From Latrodectus hesperus (taxonomy: Eukaryota > Arthropoda > Arachnida > Araneae > Theridiidae), in assembly GCA_037975125.1 (NCBI GenBank), contig CM075856.1, forward strand, positions 7,139,078-7,203,077: DNA of 64,000 nucleotides, given 5' to 3'. The notes below the pieces were generated by a model. That model saw nothing but the letters and a program-made list of their open reading frames with translations, did no database searches and was not told the DNA's origin. Shown here one piece after another: positions 1-12,727 of this stretch (its first letter is position 1; each line of letters starts with the position of its first letter). The position numbers were made by a program, and so were the translations under genes.

Positions 1-952
1 GATGTGATAAATACACGCGAATATTATTTACATTTAATTTGAGCAATCTGAGAAACATTAAATGTTAATGATTAAATATGATTTAATTTCTAAGGGCTGT
101 ATAATTAATTGGGAAAATAATTAAAGGAATCCAACTATATATTTTAAGTATATATTAACATGCATAGATTTATATAACCTATCCTTTTTTTAAAAATAAT
201 ACTTAGAGCTCGTATATAAGCAGACTTGCTTAGTATATTTCGCTCAGATTTGCTTTTGATTCAATGAGCTAATTCAAATAAACTTTGGATAGTTTTTATG
301 ATTATAAGTGGAGACTTTAAATACATATATAATTGGCATACTAATAACTATTAATTTTAATAGCAAATGAAATTTTTTTATTGTTGGTTATACTGTAAAA
401 TATCTTAATCTATTTCTAAATGGGAATAATATTCTTGTATTTTAAAAATTTAAATTTGATGTATTTTCAAGGATATTTCCACCTAAAAATCGTATATGTT
501 GTCAATAAATTAAAAATGTATAATTTTTCTTAATTTGTGAGATAAATTTTATAAACAAAGACTAAATCCCCACATTTCTGATAATTTTAATGAAAAGGCT
601 GTTATGATTCTAAAAAATATTAATATTTCATAATATAAACATAAAGAGAGTAAAATATATATGCATTTATTTATTGCAGATAATTAAACTCACTATAAAA
701 TAAAACTAAAGTGTATTACATAAATATATTATTATTTCTGAATGTAAATTAAACATTTACTTCATACTATTATCATGAAACATGTTATAGACCAAGAAAA
801 ATGTTGACTAAATTATAAAAGATATTTTTAACATATAAATAAAATTTATTAGAAACATCCAAAATAAATTTTAAACTTCATCATTTTAATTAGTTATTTA
901 ACACACTTTATTTTTATCCAAATAATTTGCTTACATATAAACCAAGAAAAAT
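1..952. other. AT-rich DNA, no gene seen
   Basis: Stops are frequent in all frames and I recognise no element. The 13-mer accaagaaaaatg occurs twice (about 791 and 941); the second copy overlaps the left flank of the SINE that follows. Confidence 0.6.
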
Positions 953-1261
953 GCCGACCAACTTGTCTAGTGGTCAGTGTGCCTTATTACGGATAAGGAG
1001 GTCCTGGGTTCGAATTCCGGTTTGGGCATGAATGTACTTTCTCTCTATCTATCCTGTCTTTGTCCTTTCCTTGTATGAATGAGGTGTGAATGGTTGCCTA
1101 CCCTATAAACGGGTCCCTATGGCATGTGTGTAGAGCAAAGTCGTACTTTCACCTTCACGGTGCTCTGATTAAAACGAAAGACGCTCCCAATCGACTTCAT
1201 TCGCATAGCATAGCGAGCTTCGATTGTCCAAGTGTCATTAGTAAACAACAACAACAACAAA
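953..1261 (+). mobile_element. tRNA-Arg-headed SINE, subfamily A1
   Basis: A tRNA-derived SINE, transcribed by RNA polymerase III and mobilised in trans by a LINE. The head (about 953-1030) has an A-box-like tctagtggtcag and a B box ggttcgaattcc. In the sister copy at 21424 the anticodon arm reads ctgactacggat, as in tRNA-Arg(ACG). The body carries the block accctataaacgggt that is shared with other SINEs here. The 3' end is a (caa)n tail, cut from a LINE-like end. Both flanks carry aagaaaaat (944-952 and 1260-1268), which I read as the target-site duplication. A 62-codon frame across the body is incidental. Confidence 0.85.
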
Positions 1262-4200
1262 GAAAAATAGAAAATTAACTAAACATGTCAAAATAAAATA
1301 TGCACTATCCATAACTCAAGGATAATTGAAAGGATAGAAATTTCGAACAAAGTGACATGTAAACAAGATGTTAAATTTAATTACATTATAAGCAAATTTT
1401 CAACTGAGTAAAAAAATTGTAATACTTATCAGAATAACAATATTAGTTTTGATCCCGCAAATTTCCTTATTAAAATAGTGGGCACAGATTTCTCCAAAAC
1501 GGCAAATTTAAAATTGCAAACCGAATGCATTGTGAAATAATATCCTGTATTAATAATTAATTTGTAACCATTTTCATTACTTAATGCTTAGGGCTTGTTT
1601 CTAACGTTAGCTAGAAATGAGTAAAAATAATAGAAATATTTCTTTTAAGTTATATGAACAATCAATTAACAGAAACTCCTTTGGGTCGCCAAGGTTTGGA
1701 CAAGCGTAATTCAGAGAGCCACTGCGAAGCGTAAAACATTATTTATGAAGGCAGTTTTTGCGGTGGGTATTAAAATACACTCTACGCAGAATCAAATCAG
1801 CAGTAAATATTATGATTAAGCAAATATAAAAATTGCAACATTCATAATCGATTTCTTTAGAATATATTTTGAAATTTAACGCGAGTTTAAAATTATGTGC
1901 TACTTATAATAGAATTTTAAAATTCTTATTTAAAATGCATTCCAATTAAAATATATTCAAATCATAGTTTTAAATTATACCATAAGATATGATAAGAATT
2001 TGTATTACGTATATGTATGAAAAAGCAAGAGAAACAAGCTAATTAAACTCTATTCTTATATGTACAATCAAATTTAATGTTCAATAACTTAAAATTTAAT
2101 TTACTTGCAATATAGCTTAACATTTTCCTTTTAATAAATGAAAACATCAATGTAAGCAATAATCGCATAACTATTTAAGTTATTTTTTAATTATCTCTCT
2201 GCCAATACATAGTATAATATTAAATTTTTTTATGATGGGGTAATTAAACAGATTGAAAAACAAAAAGCAAAGAATAAACTGAAAACACACGTTTCTGATT
2301 AGATGCCAAAAGGATACAGAAAATTAAATAAATGAATAGTTGATAATTTTTATAATTTGTAAGCAGTTTGTTTTATTTATTATTTAATGCGTAATCAACT
2401 CTTATGTATGTTTGCTGTTTTCTGAAAAATATAAGAGAAAAAAATGTCTTTTTTTTAATTTTGGCATTTACCCTCAAAACATTTAAGTTTTATCTGCTTT
2501 ATAAATGTCGATTCAGGTCTTTAGAAATTTAGGGGCCCCAAATAACAGATAAATGTAGCTTGAGTGACCTGAGCCCCCAGGTCCTCACACAATTCGGTTA
2601 ATGTAATTCAGGAATCCATACTTATTTCATGATAAGAACGGCGCCTGTCGCAACTATCGTTTTCAAACGAAATCGAAATTGCCTCGTCCAGCTTTCGCAA
2701 GAAAAGTGCATTTTTCTGATACGCTTTTAATTTTTTTCTTTTTCTGAAGATTAGGTGGTTTCAAATGATAAAAACACATCATTTCTGTTTCCTCATGCTA
2801 TTTATCCTTGAGGCAAATATTTCATCCTACGTTTAATAAGTGGAGCTTTTTCTTTTTAATAAAATAACACATGATAATTTTGCAAAATAAAATAGATCCA
2901 GGTGTGTTTTCGCAAATCATTCTAAATAATTATAATCTTTGATAAAATAGAAAGCAGATTTAAGAAAAAAACATATAACAGAATATAATAAATTCATTCA
3001 ATATATTTTTATTAAAATTTCATTTTTTAGTTTTCATTATATTCATGAATATTATTTGAATTAAAATTTCCTAAAAGATAAAAAAAAATTATATTGTTTT
3101 AATCGTATTGAAACAGTAAGATGAAAATAATGAGCCCAATAATTTTACAGGTGTCATAATATTTGCTTAATCGATTATTCAATTTACATAACATTGCTGT
3201 ACATTATTCAAATTTTTGTTAAAGAGTAATAATCAATTCATAATAAAAAATTCTTCGTATTTTTATTCCTCAAAAATGTCAAACAACGAATCTCAGAAAT
3301 TTACATAAGCGAAGATACCGCAACAGACATTCTAACTTTGTCCTAAAATTGAGCTTTATACTTTCAGTCTAAAATCCCTTACCAATGTCACTTTTAAACA
3401 AGATATTTTGCTTCTCATATGACATTTATAATGAATTAACAAATATTTATTATTATTTTTCTCAAGAATGCTTCAAATTCTGACAAAAGTGCTATGATTT
3501 TCTCCATGTAAAATTCTGAGGAATATTTTTACGCAATATGGACTCTTGATCAATCAAGCATTTTTGTTTTAAATTCGGTGATACCTCAGGAACAATTTTT
3601 CGTTTTCTTTTTTTCAATTTTAGTAATAAAATTTCAATACCTCGTACTCGTAAAATACTTTTTTTAAGTTTTCATGTTATTTTCTTTAAATTTGCTTTTT
3701 TTTCTTATTAAATGATTTTGATTATGAATATTTCTCTTACTGCGTGAGCTGGAAAAGAAATTAATCAGTATGAATTCCAAAATATCTTAAAATATTCCCA
3801 TATATATCCTTATTAAAATAAAATGTATGTAAGAGTTTCGTTTAATTTTAAGGAAAAACTGTGTAGTATTAGCTCGCCATTTTGTGTATGTTATGAATGA
3901 ATAATTTTTGAGAAAAATTTTATTTATTTCTCATTCGATATTTAATTTTACATTATTTTAACTCAATTTACTTTTATATATTATGATGAATTCTTATATA
4001 TCTATTAATAAACATTAATATAATTTTTTTCTAAATTTCATTGAAATAGCTTTGAAAAATATCTTTAGGCGATACTTTTCTGCGTAAATTTAGAGATTTA
4101 AAATATGTAGCTATGTTTTTAAGGTTATATATGTAATATTAAGAAATAATCGGTCAAGTCACTTTTTTTACCAAACTACTATTTCCAGTAAAATATTTCA

Positions 4201-5870
4201 ATAATGAAAGCTCCTATGTGAAGAAGTTCATTTCTATTCTGCATGTTTTATGTATTCAAAAATTTCATAAATTATAAATTTCAGAGTCTCATGCTACCTT
4301 TTTATCAGTCTCTAACTGGAAATCCGGCCAAATAATGTAATTTACTGCTGCGGAAAGGGAGTCCATGAACTTTGACCTTGTTTACGATAAATTTTTCGGG
4401 GGTTTATCAACAGAAAAATGTTCCTTTTCCCCTCATTCCTTTACTCAGTGACTCAGACGGGCTCCATTTCAACAGTTATCTGTATCTACACAGACACTCC
4501 CTTTCAGCATAAATGCACCTCAATATGTGCTGAATTATTTAGTAGCAGCAATCGGGGAAAAGATATCGCTCAGATAAAAAGAAACAAAATAATTACACGA
4601 AAAATGGGTAAACTGACAGATATACTCTTGTCACTTTTTTAAGATGATATTTTTAACTAAATATCTTTTTAGGGGATTAACAAGAATTAGAACATGTTCT
4701 TATGAAGTAAATACTAATTTTACGGATGCTTATCGGGATATTTGAGAAAAAGAGTTTACAGAATATAATTAATAATTAAATTCTCTCTCCGTCAAAACAC
4801 AAATATTGACTGACAGTAAATGGTATATAAAGAGACCAAATGAAATTCTCGGAGGAAATGAATTAAATGATCAATTCAAAATGAAAATAATTGTAACATA
4901 TAGAATTTAATTATAACTTTGAATATTACAATATTACATACATACATAATATACACAATTTTATCATATATAAGAGGCAACCAATATTAGCATTTGCAAA
5001 AACTATTATTTCAATCAATATAATAATAGCATTTTAAGTTTAATTATGCAACAATAATGCTTCATTTTAATGGATTGCTGTTTTTTAATATATTTTTGTT
5101 CATAATAATCATCTTAGAAATATTTTGTGGTCATTGAAAACAAATTGAGAATAACACTTATCTTTATAATTTGAATCAAAAACTTTTAAATGCCTTCCCC
5201 TAAAGGCAAAGGAATTTGTAACTAACCAAAATATTTCTTGTATATTAACATCGGATAAGTTTTGATAATGAGATTTGTATTTTCATTGCGCTATATATAT
5301 AAGCAATAAACTAATCTGCTGATTCTATATCATATTTAAAATTATTATCAAGTAATAAGGTCGAAAACTGAGTTAGTACGCTTCTATTTAAAAGTTAAAT
5401 TATGCTATAAGAAGATATTAGACAGCAGTCCTTAATAAGGGAAGGCCCTATAAACAATATGGTCTTTGGACGTATTAGAGCAGAAGACGCTGCACTTCGT
5501 TCACAAGCATCAACTTCACCCGTCAACTAACTATGGTCTATATTGTGAGTAGTTGGTAATGCTATTAATTTTTAATGCACCAAATGGAAAGATTTATATT
5601 ATTTACTTGTAATTTTCCTGGTTTCCCATATTTATACTTCTTTAAAGTACATGAATCGAGGTGATTTAATCAAAAATCAATCAGATGATTATAAATGAGA
5701 TCATAAATAGAGAAAGTTTCTATTTCAAGCTTTTGACATATGTGTGTGTATCCCTACTATAATTTAATAACAATCAATATATATTGTGACATACGCAAAA
5801 TAATGAGAAAAGAGAAATAAAATTATTCATAATAAAATATAAATAAAAGTTATATTGAAATTAACATTTA
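1262..5870. other. AT-rich DNA with small GC-richer islands
   Basis: Nothing recognised. GC-richer patches lie at about 1680-1770, 2525-2700 (contains aggggcccc and tcgcaactatcg) and 4310-4640. The last holds a 74-codon frame with no family resemblance I can name. The rest is AT-rich with homopolymer runs. Confidence 0.5.
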
Positions 5871-6215
5871 CTTGGATCAATGAGAAGGATGAAACTGTTT
5901 GCGCTGAAATGTCAGTCCCCTCTCCGCTCATGCCACCAAACTCCGGTACAACCATACATCTTCCATTCAAGCACTGCAAGTAAGCCGACAAGGGGGTACT
6001 CAACCCCGTGCGCGCTAAAAATCAAAGGCTTCTCCGATTTCGACCATCTGGCGAGGGGCAGTGGACCACAGATGATTGGGCCTTCTTTCATTTTGTGCAA
6101 TCACGTGATTTTCCGAGGCTTGATTTTCGCCTCAGTTCTACCCCATCATTGTACCCTTGGGGATACGCTTACCCCACTTTGGGAAATACTGAACAAGAGA
6201 ATGCTCTTTAAAATA
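5871..6215. other. GC-rich island, open on both strands
   Basis: A block of visibly higher GC with sharp edges against AT-rich flanks. A 113-codon frame runs on the plus strand (5880-6221) and a 62-codon frame runs on the minus strand (5912-6100), so the low stop density probably reflects composition. I do not recognise either product and see no terminal inverted repeats or tRNA boxes. It may be a piece of an unclassified repeat or a conserved noncoding block. Confidence 0.4.
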
Positions 6216-7987
6216 ACTTAAGGTTGAAAGTTAGAAAAGAAACCAATTCTAGTGTCGTTTATTTCTTGATTCTGAGAGCAACGGTCTCTCAATCAATAAA
6301 AGATTATTTGCTTAAGATATATAAAAAATGTATTTGGACATTTGTATTTTTGTGATAGATCGCTCTGTTGTTAAAGATCATTCGTGTCATTTAATAAAAA
6401 TTTAATAGCGGACCTTTATGTATTAATATAAAAATAAATGTCAGACAAGATATCCATTTCATCCTTTAAAATTTATGGAAAATGACAAGGCATTGTCTTC
6501 AAGTCCAAGAATGAATATTGCAGAATATATAAATGAATTCCCGGTTCCTTAGAGCTTAATTATAGTAAAATAAATGCACTGCATTCATTTCGCATTGAAA
6601 ACCTTGTAAAAGTAATGCATTTCAACATTTTGAGATAGGACTCTCGCATGAGACATAAATATTTATACTAAATGAAGTTTATGGTGCTCAAAATGATAAG
6701 GTGGCTGGTTGCGGATTTTCATTCTTAGGAATTGGCAAAACAAGTGCGTAGGATTCTTAAAACTCTGCCTGAATTGTTGAAAAATTAATAATTCATTCTT
6801 TCCTTTAAGATTACTGAAAGTAGCAGTGCGCGGAAAGTTCTGAAAAACTTGGTCTTGAGAAAATGGTAGAAATATTTTTCACTTTTATCCTTAGATGATA
6901 AATTCCCATGTTAAATTAAAATAACAAGATAATTTTGATTTGGTTCGGAATGCCAATGTTTTCTTTAAAATTTTTGAAGAATTACTACTGCTTCATTATT
7001 AATTGGAATCATATTTTTACAACCTCGGCCAAATTATCTGTATGTACAAGAATTTTAATCCCTTCAACAGAATATGGATGCTCCAACATGGATCACAACC
7101 CAACAAATTCTTCGTCATTCAAAGTTATTTTTCTCTCAAAGGGAAAATGAACATTTTTTAAACATTAAACTTTCTCCGATAGTTGAGGAAAACAGAATTC
7201 TCGGAGAGCACACAAAAAATGCAAATTGGAAAAAGAGCAATATTTGGTATTTAATTAGTTTGTTCAAAACTGTTTTGTTCCACTGAATGGGATCTCAATA
7301 CAGATCAGCTAAAAGAAAGTAAATGAGATGTATAACACTTGAAAATAAATTTCCTTTGATTATATATTTAGAAACAATCGAATTCGGAACATCTTGTTTT
7401 CAGGACTCAATGCATTTCTGATCGGCAGCAGGGCGAGAAGAACCTTCACTGCTATCAGAAAATACATTTACTAGTAATTAATAACATCTTTTTCAAAAAA
7501 ATCGAATGCTTTTGTAATTATTAATAAAAAATATTTTCTTAAAAATTGAAAAAAAATAGTATACATTGTAATTTTTAAAATAAAATTACACTATAGATAT
7601 ATAAGAATTGGAGGCTGTACATATTTTGTCTCTGCTCGCAGCAATTACGCATGATTTAAAAAAGGAGTGATGCACTGTACCCTCTTGTTTTTATAGCTAG
7701 AAGAGCTCCAAAACGGCGTTGCATTGCTTGAATAAATTACATGGCCGCAAAATCTATTTTACACATTAAGCTCAAATCAACATTAAGATTTCAATTAAAT
7801 ATAAATGCTACTGAGCTGAAGTATTACCTGTTTTGATTTAAACAAAGATTAATAATTTAAGTTTCATTCTTTTTGGTGAAGCCGTTATCATTTCAACTCC
7901 TAACAATAACTCGTAGAACAAGCAGAATAAAAATTTTATGTATGCATGTTTTGTTTTATATCAGATATAAGTAAAAAGTCAATTTTT
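6216..7987. other. AT-rich DNA, no gene recognised
   Basis: Two overlapping short frames (6935-7150 and 7074-7286) fall in slightly GC-richer sequence, but neither resembles a known family. No repeat structure was seen. Confidence 0.5.
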
Positions 7988-8275
7988 TTTGGGTTCACCG
8001 TAACCTAATGGTTGGACAGTGTTTGTTCTTCAGAGCAGAAGCCACTGTTGAATAACGAGATTTGGATGTTGCAATTTTCCCTTCTTCGTGCACGCCTGCC
8101 AAGGTAAGTGCTTGAGAGTTTTCCATGTTTCCTCCAATGTGACACGTGAATACGGCTCGCTGTCTATGAAAAGTCCTTTCGGACTGTAATTTACACGGTG
8201 AAGGCTAAAATGTCTAACAACGGACTTCGACCATTCCGTAAGCGGTGTCAAAATTTGGATTGAACGAAATTTTTA
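7988..8275 (+). mobile_element. Degenerate SINE-like repeat, family B
   Basis: The head has an A-box-like stretch, aacctaatggttggacag. The 3' part reads tctaacaacggacttcgacc, then agcggtgtcaa. The same 3' signature recurs at about 10250-10290 (cctaacaacag, then cgcggtgtca), and a short version lies on the minus strand near 16832. The shared end and the head suggest an old tRNA-derived SINE family. No clear B box remains. The minus-strand 73-codon frame inside it is incidental. Confidence 0.5.
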
Positions 8276-8641
8276 AAATTCTTATAATAATAACCAAAAT
8301 ATGTCCCCGCTCTCTAATTCCTCCCTAATCTTATATTAGCGTAATGCAGTTATTGATAAAGGCGATCTCGTTATAAGTGCAGAATGGTCCAAGAATATAA
8401 GTTTTTATTCAAGGACGACCTTTGAGCAGCCAGAGTCAAATCCTAGAGTAATCAATATATAAAAAGAAGCGTTGGTTCATGTATGTCATTCACAGCTCAT
8501 CTGACGATTTTCCCATCTTTTTAATCTGAAATCGAATCCCAAAGAAAAACATTTTTACAGACGTTTTCTTAACATTTGCATCATGCGAATTTCCATGTGA
8601 TTACAATTTAATGAAAAATTCTGACTAATATTTCTGACCAC

Positions 8642-8668
8642 ACTGACCAATATTTTATATTGGTCAGT
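8642..8668. repeat. Perfect 12-bp-arm hairpin
   Basis: The arms actgaccaatat and atattggtcagt are exact reverse complements around a ttt loop. Function unknown. Confidence 0.8.
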
Positions 8669-8887
8669 ATTACACGTTTTATTGTATCAAAAAGGAGAAT
8701 GTCTTATGAACATTTCAATGGATTTATTCCCACACATAGTCCTAAGATTGAAGGACAGTATTGCGGAAACTGAATTGTCTCCCAATTTTATATATTTCTT
8801 GATTAATATAAATATTAATTTCCCTTATACGTACTTTTATTCCAAATATTTTAATGTAAGTTTCAATACATTTAAATAATTTCTCGA

Positions 8888-8947
8888 GACATTTCATCTT
8901 TCTATTTCTATTGACATTTCATCTTTCTATTCACGTGACATTTCATA
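8888..8947. repeat. Short minisatellite, about 24-bp unit
   Basis: gacatttcatctttctatt occurs at about 8888 and 8913. A third, shortened copy (gacatttcat) starts at 8937. Confidence 0.75.
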
Positions 8948-10030
8948 GTTTTCGGTAATTACAAATCAACATCTACATTTAATATATTTTTCAAATCTAA
9001 AACGCGCAGTTAAGTTCTTATACGGAACAAAACTGTAACGAATTGATTTTGAAGTATGTAATTTTTACGTTAAATGTTGGATATTTTTTTATTCAATTAA
9101 TGATTTGATGAATTTTAATTTATTTTTGAATGGTTCCTAGTAAAAACAAACCAATTTCCATCCTATAAATATGCATTAAAACAATTTTCTCAAAAAGTTG
9201 AATTTTAGAAATTTTTACAAATATTTTAATTTAAAGAAAAAAATTTATATATTTAAGTATATTATAGTCCTTATCTTTAAATAGAAACGTAAAGTAAAAT
9301 AACATAAAAATTAATTACTACTATAAGGCCCTTCTATTCTTTTACGCAGTTTCAATAATACTGAAGAGTTTATTTCTTTTCCTGAAAATAGCAATATCTA
9401 AGTTATTTAATCGACTCTTCTGTGATACTTTCATCAGTATTCGAGTTCTTTCAAAAATACCAACTTGTTTATTTTTGATCGAAATTTGATGCTCTGTAGA
9501 TCTAGTTTTCCCCTCTATCGACTAAGCCTGTATTCAAAAAGTTGAGATTGTCGAAAATATGTAGAACGTCTTTATATTGAAGCTCTGTTCTCCTTTTAGA
9601 ACGACGTAGAGAGACTTCTTTATTTCTGTGTGTTGAAGAATATTTTCACAGTGGTTATATATTCTGACCGGTACGTTTTATTTTATTAAAACTAACTGTG
9701 CTATCTTTACATTATCTATTAAATCAGTAAATAAAAAAAACTTATTTCCCCTGAATTAAAAAAAAAATTTTTTTAACTTTTTCACGTTAAACAGTTATTT
9801 TTACTTTTATTAAATATAATAAATGAAATTTTTCGAAATTTATATTTTAAATTTTCCTGTACACCTAATTATTTCATGAAAAAATTGTTCAATTTTGCAG
9901 CGCGAGCTATGAACATATATAAATAACATAATTAGTCGAAATAATTAGCAATTTAAAGAGCTATATCACTAATTGCTATAGCTTAACCTAAATCAGATTG
10001 ATAATTGTTAATCCCAATTTTTATTTGTAA

Positions 10031-10310
10031 TTAAGGTAGCCTATAGGTACATGAAAACGTTCTTCACAGCGAATGGTTCCAGATTGGATCTGAGCTGCTA
10101 TTATTACTGAAAAACAATAGGCGGGTGTTGTGATTCTATCTTCTGCTTGCCCGTTTGTCGCCGTTAGGGCTTCGAGTTTTCCGGGTATATAAATTCTCCT
10201 TGCGATACTTAAGTACTAAAGGACAAATCTTTCCAAAAAGCAATTAAAATGCCTAACAACAGTTTTAGACTCTTCACTACGCGGTGTCATTCAATCTTGA
10301 CACCCCAGGT
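10031..10310 (+). mobile_element. Degenerate SINE-like repeat, family B, second copy
   Basis: Shares the 3' signature of the repeat at 7988 (cctaacaacag, then cgcggtgtca). The head has an A-box-like gtagcctataggtacatg. It has diverged enough that box B and target-site duplications are not clear. Confidence 0.45.
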
Positions 10311-11233
10311 TTTTTTTCCGTAACAGTCATTATTATAATGGCAAAAGATATTAGATTTCATTTCTGTTTAAAAATGTATTTGGTTATTAATTCAAAAGCT
10401 GTTTTATAATAATATAAAAGCATCAAAAAATTTCCAATAAAGTTGAAAGAAAATTTATAAAGTTATTGACTATTATCTGCCATTTTTTCATTTTGGCAAA
10501 TTTATTTCAAAAATCATTTATGATGATGTTAACATAAAAGCGTTTTTTTCCCCTTTTTTTAATATTTAAGCTATGTTATGATTAGGTATGCAGAGTAATT
10601 ACCACCTTCTTATTTGTTTTTGGAAATATTTACCATTTCTTTACCACTTACTTAATAAAAATTAATTGTTTAAAATTAATTAGGCAAAGCTATTAATAAA
10701 AAATTAGGGCAAAGGCAATTAGAATCTAATTCAGCATTACATACACATTTTAATGTCATTTAATTTCCTGTTAGTAAATGAATTTGTATTTTACATATAA
10801 CTATTAGCATAAAAATACATATAATTCACAAATTTTAAATTAATTTATTTTTAGGCAGTTTATAGTTATCATTATTAATTTCACGTGAGTGGATTTTCTT
10901 CTCACAAGAGTGGCGTCTCTACTTTTCCCAAGAAAGAAATTAAAATGTTTGTTCCAAACCTCAATAAAACCTTCTAATGATTTATTTTATTTCCCACCTT
11001 TACCTTTCTAAAATGAATAAATTTTAATAAAGGTTAATCGACCTTTTTTTTTTAATTTTCCCTGAATCCGATGATGTTTTTTACACTAAAGGAGAGAATT
11101 CCTTAGAATTATCTCCAATTTTTTTCAGAAACATAAATTCTTAAGATTTCTATTAATAAAAAAAATAAGATAAATTGTTATATTTTCCTAGTTTTTTAGG
11201 CAATAATCATCGCTCGCCTTGTTTAATCTCCTT
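10311..11233. other. AT-rich DNA, no gene seen
   Basis: No open frame of note and no repeat recognised. Confidence 0.55.
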
Positions 11234-11236
11234 ATA

Positions 11237-11543
11237 AAAGGAATTGCCTAGTGGTCTGCGTGCTTGACTGCGGATAAGGAGGTCCTGGGTTCGAATCCCG
11301 GTTCGGGCATGGGTGTACTTTCTCTTTCTATCTATCCTGTCTTTGTCCTCTCCTTGTATGAATGAGGTGTGAATGGTTGCTTACCCTAAAAACGGGTATC
11401 TATGGCATGTGTGTAGAGCAAAGTCGTACTTTCACCTTGATGGTACTCTGATTAAACGAAAGACGCTCCCAATTGACTTAAATTCGCAATGCCAAGGCAT
11501 AGGGAGCTTGGTTTGTCCAAGTGTCATTAGTAACAACAACAAC
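11237..11543 (+). mobile_element. tRNA-Arg-headed SINE, subfamily A1, second copy
   Basis: Matches the SINE at 953 over head, body and (caa)n tail. B box ggttcgaatccc is intact, and the conserved block reads accctaaaaacgggt here. The first bases of the head are diverged or missing. Flanking ataaaaggaatt (11234-11245) and ataaaaagaatt (11544-11555) differ by one base and look like the target-site duplication. Confidence 0.85.
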
Positions 11544-12009
11544 ATAAAAAGAATTTCTTAAAGCAATGTTTCGGCTACCATAAATTGATTAAGCGGCTCA
11601 AAATTTGTCATTCTACAATTTTTACAATAATAAATTTCTACAGATAATCTGTTACACAGCCCATGTTTAAAAATATTTTTACTAGATTCTTTTTGAAATT
11701 CTCAAAGCAAATTTATGCGGACAGTTAAGTTCCTCTACTATGAAATGTATTTAATGATTCCCATGATTTAAATAGTTCTTAAATTAAATTTGTTTAATGT
11801 GTCAGCCACGCGATCACCTAATAAATAAAGTAAAAATTTCGATGTCTCTCAATCTTAGATTATGTTTATAAAAAATTGCTTTTACTCAACTAGAAAATAA
11901 AATAATTCCAGAATTTTGAATTTGTCACTACTATATAAAGTTTATAAATTTCTTTTTGACGCCGCCTAGTATGCAACGCAATTGAACGAATTGCGAGGTA
12001 CTTTATTAC

Positions 12010-12115
12010 CCACCAGGTTTGGTTTGGTTGTCGATCAACGGCCATTTTTTTGCGCACGAAGGCTACGTAGAATAGGATCTACCGTTTAAAATAGATTCCG
12101 AACCACTATACTTTT
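12010..12115 (-). mobile_element. SINE-C fragment
   Basis: Aligns by eye with 44705-44880 and, in part, 57140-57290: ggtttggttt, then a tcaac/catttt block, then gcacacgagg-like, then gattccgaaccac. The best-preserved copy has a reverse-oriented B box (ttgaaccca), so the family runs on the minus strand. Only the 3' half remains here. Confidence 0.5.
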
Positions 12116-12155
12116 TTTTTCCTGGCAAAATGAAATTTCCAGTTTCATTGCTTAA

Positions 12156-12468
12156 GCCGACCGATGGCTAAGTGGTTAGCGTTCCTGACTCCTGAGCTGT
12201 TGGTCCCGGGTTTGAATCCCGACTCGGGCATGGATGTTTCTTTCCTTCTTTGTGTTTCTCTGTCCTTTCTTCTGTGATGTTGTATGAATGTGGCCCACCC
12301 TATAAACGGGTTTGTGGTGGTATGGCGCGGGTAACGCTACTCACCTCCGTGACTTGGTTCACAGGTGCCCGCTGGGTAACGACACATGAGTAGCAGTTTC
12401 TGGCCTTGTTGTGGCATAGGGTTCGTCACCCAAGTGCCTGCCGTTGGAAAATAAAAAGTTTCTCTCTC
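12156..12468 (+). mobile_element. tRNA-derived SINE, family D
   Basis: The head has A box tggctaagtggttagc and B box gggtttgaatccc. The tRNA of origin is different from the Arg-headed SINEs, since the anticodon region reads ctgactcctgagc. The body repeats motifs of the Arg-headed family, including gtatgaatg and accctataaacgggt, but the 3' part is its own. It ends in aaaataaaaag followed by a (tc)n run. A second copy lies at 33037. Confidence 0.8.
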
Positions 12469-12532
12469 TCATTGTTTAAAATTTTTCTGTTATTTATTTT
12501 AAGGCAATTATCAAACAGAATCATTTGTACAA

Positions 12533-12714
12533 TTAACGGAACACATTTTTAAAAGGAACTAAACTACGTAAAATTATTATTGTTGAGAAACTGAAAATAA
12601 AATGATTTTCGTTTATGGAGAGCGCTCTGTTCCGATTCTTGGATTGCTCTTCTTCCATTTCCCACCTGTTTCTCTCTTCCTCGTTTGATTCTTCCAAGTC
12701 TTTGTGACTCATAT
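12533..12714 (-). CDS. Possible exon of an unknown gene
   Basis: On the minus strand a pyrimidine-rich stretch ending in atttctag precedes an open frame that starts MSHKDLEESNEEERNRWEME. The stretch is rich in Glu, Asn and Arg, unlike the Phe/Ile/Lys/Asn output expected from AT-rich noise, and its first part is GC-richer than the flanks. The frame stays open to 12533 but turns hydrophobic and AT-like after about residue 42, so the true exon may end earlier, perhaps near 12590. No domain is recognised and no clear donor is seen, apart from a weak caggtggga inside. It could be a real exon or chance. Confidence 0.25.
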
Positions 12715-12727
12715 CTAGAAATAACAC

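Larger units (their letters stand above)
8276..10026. other. AT-rich DNA, no gene recognised
   Basis: Apart from the hairpin at 8642 and the short minisatellite at 8888, nothing stands out. Homopolymer A and T runs are common. Confidence 0.5.

Noticed and set aside
1090..1278. 62-codon frame, also seen at 11373
   Set aside because: It lies inside copies of a noncoding tRNA-derived SINE. Similar frames in two copies reflect shared sequence, not a gene.
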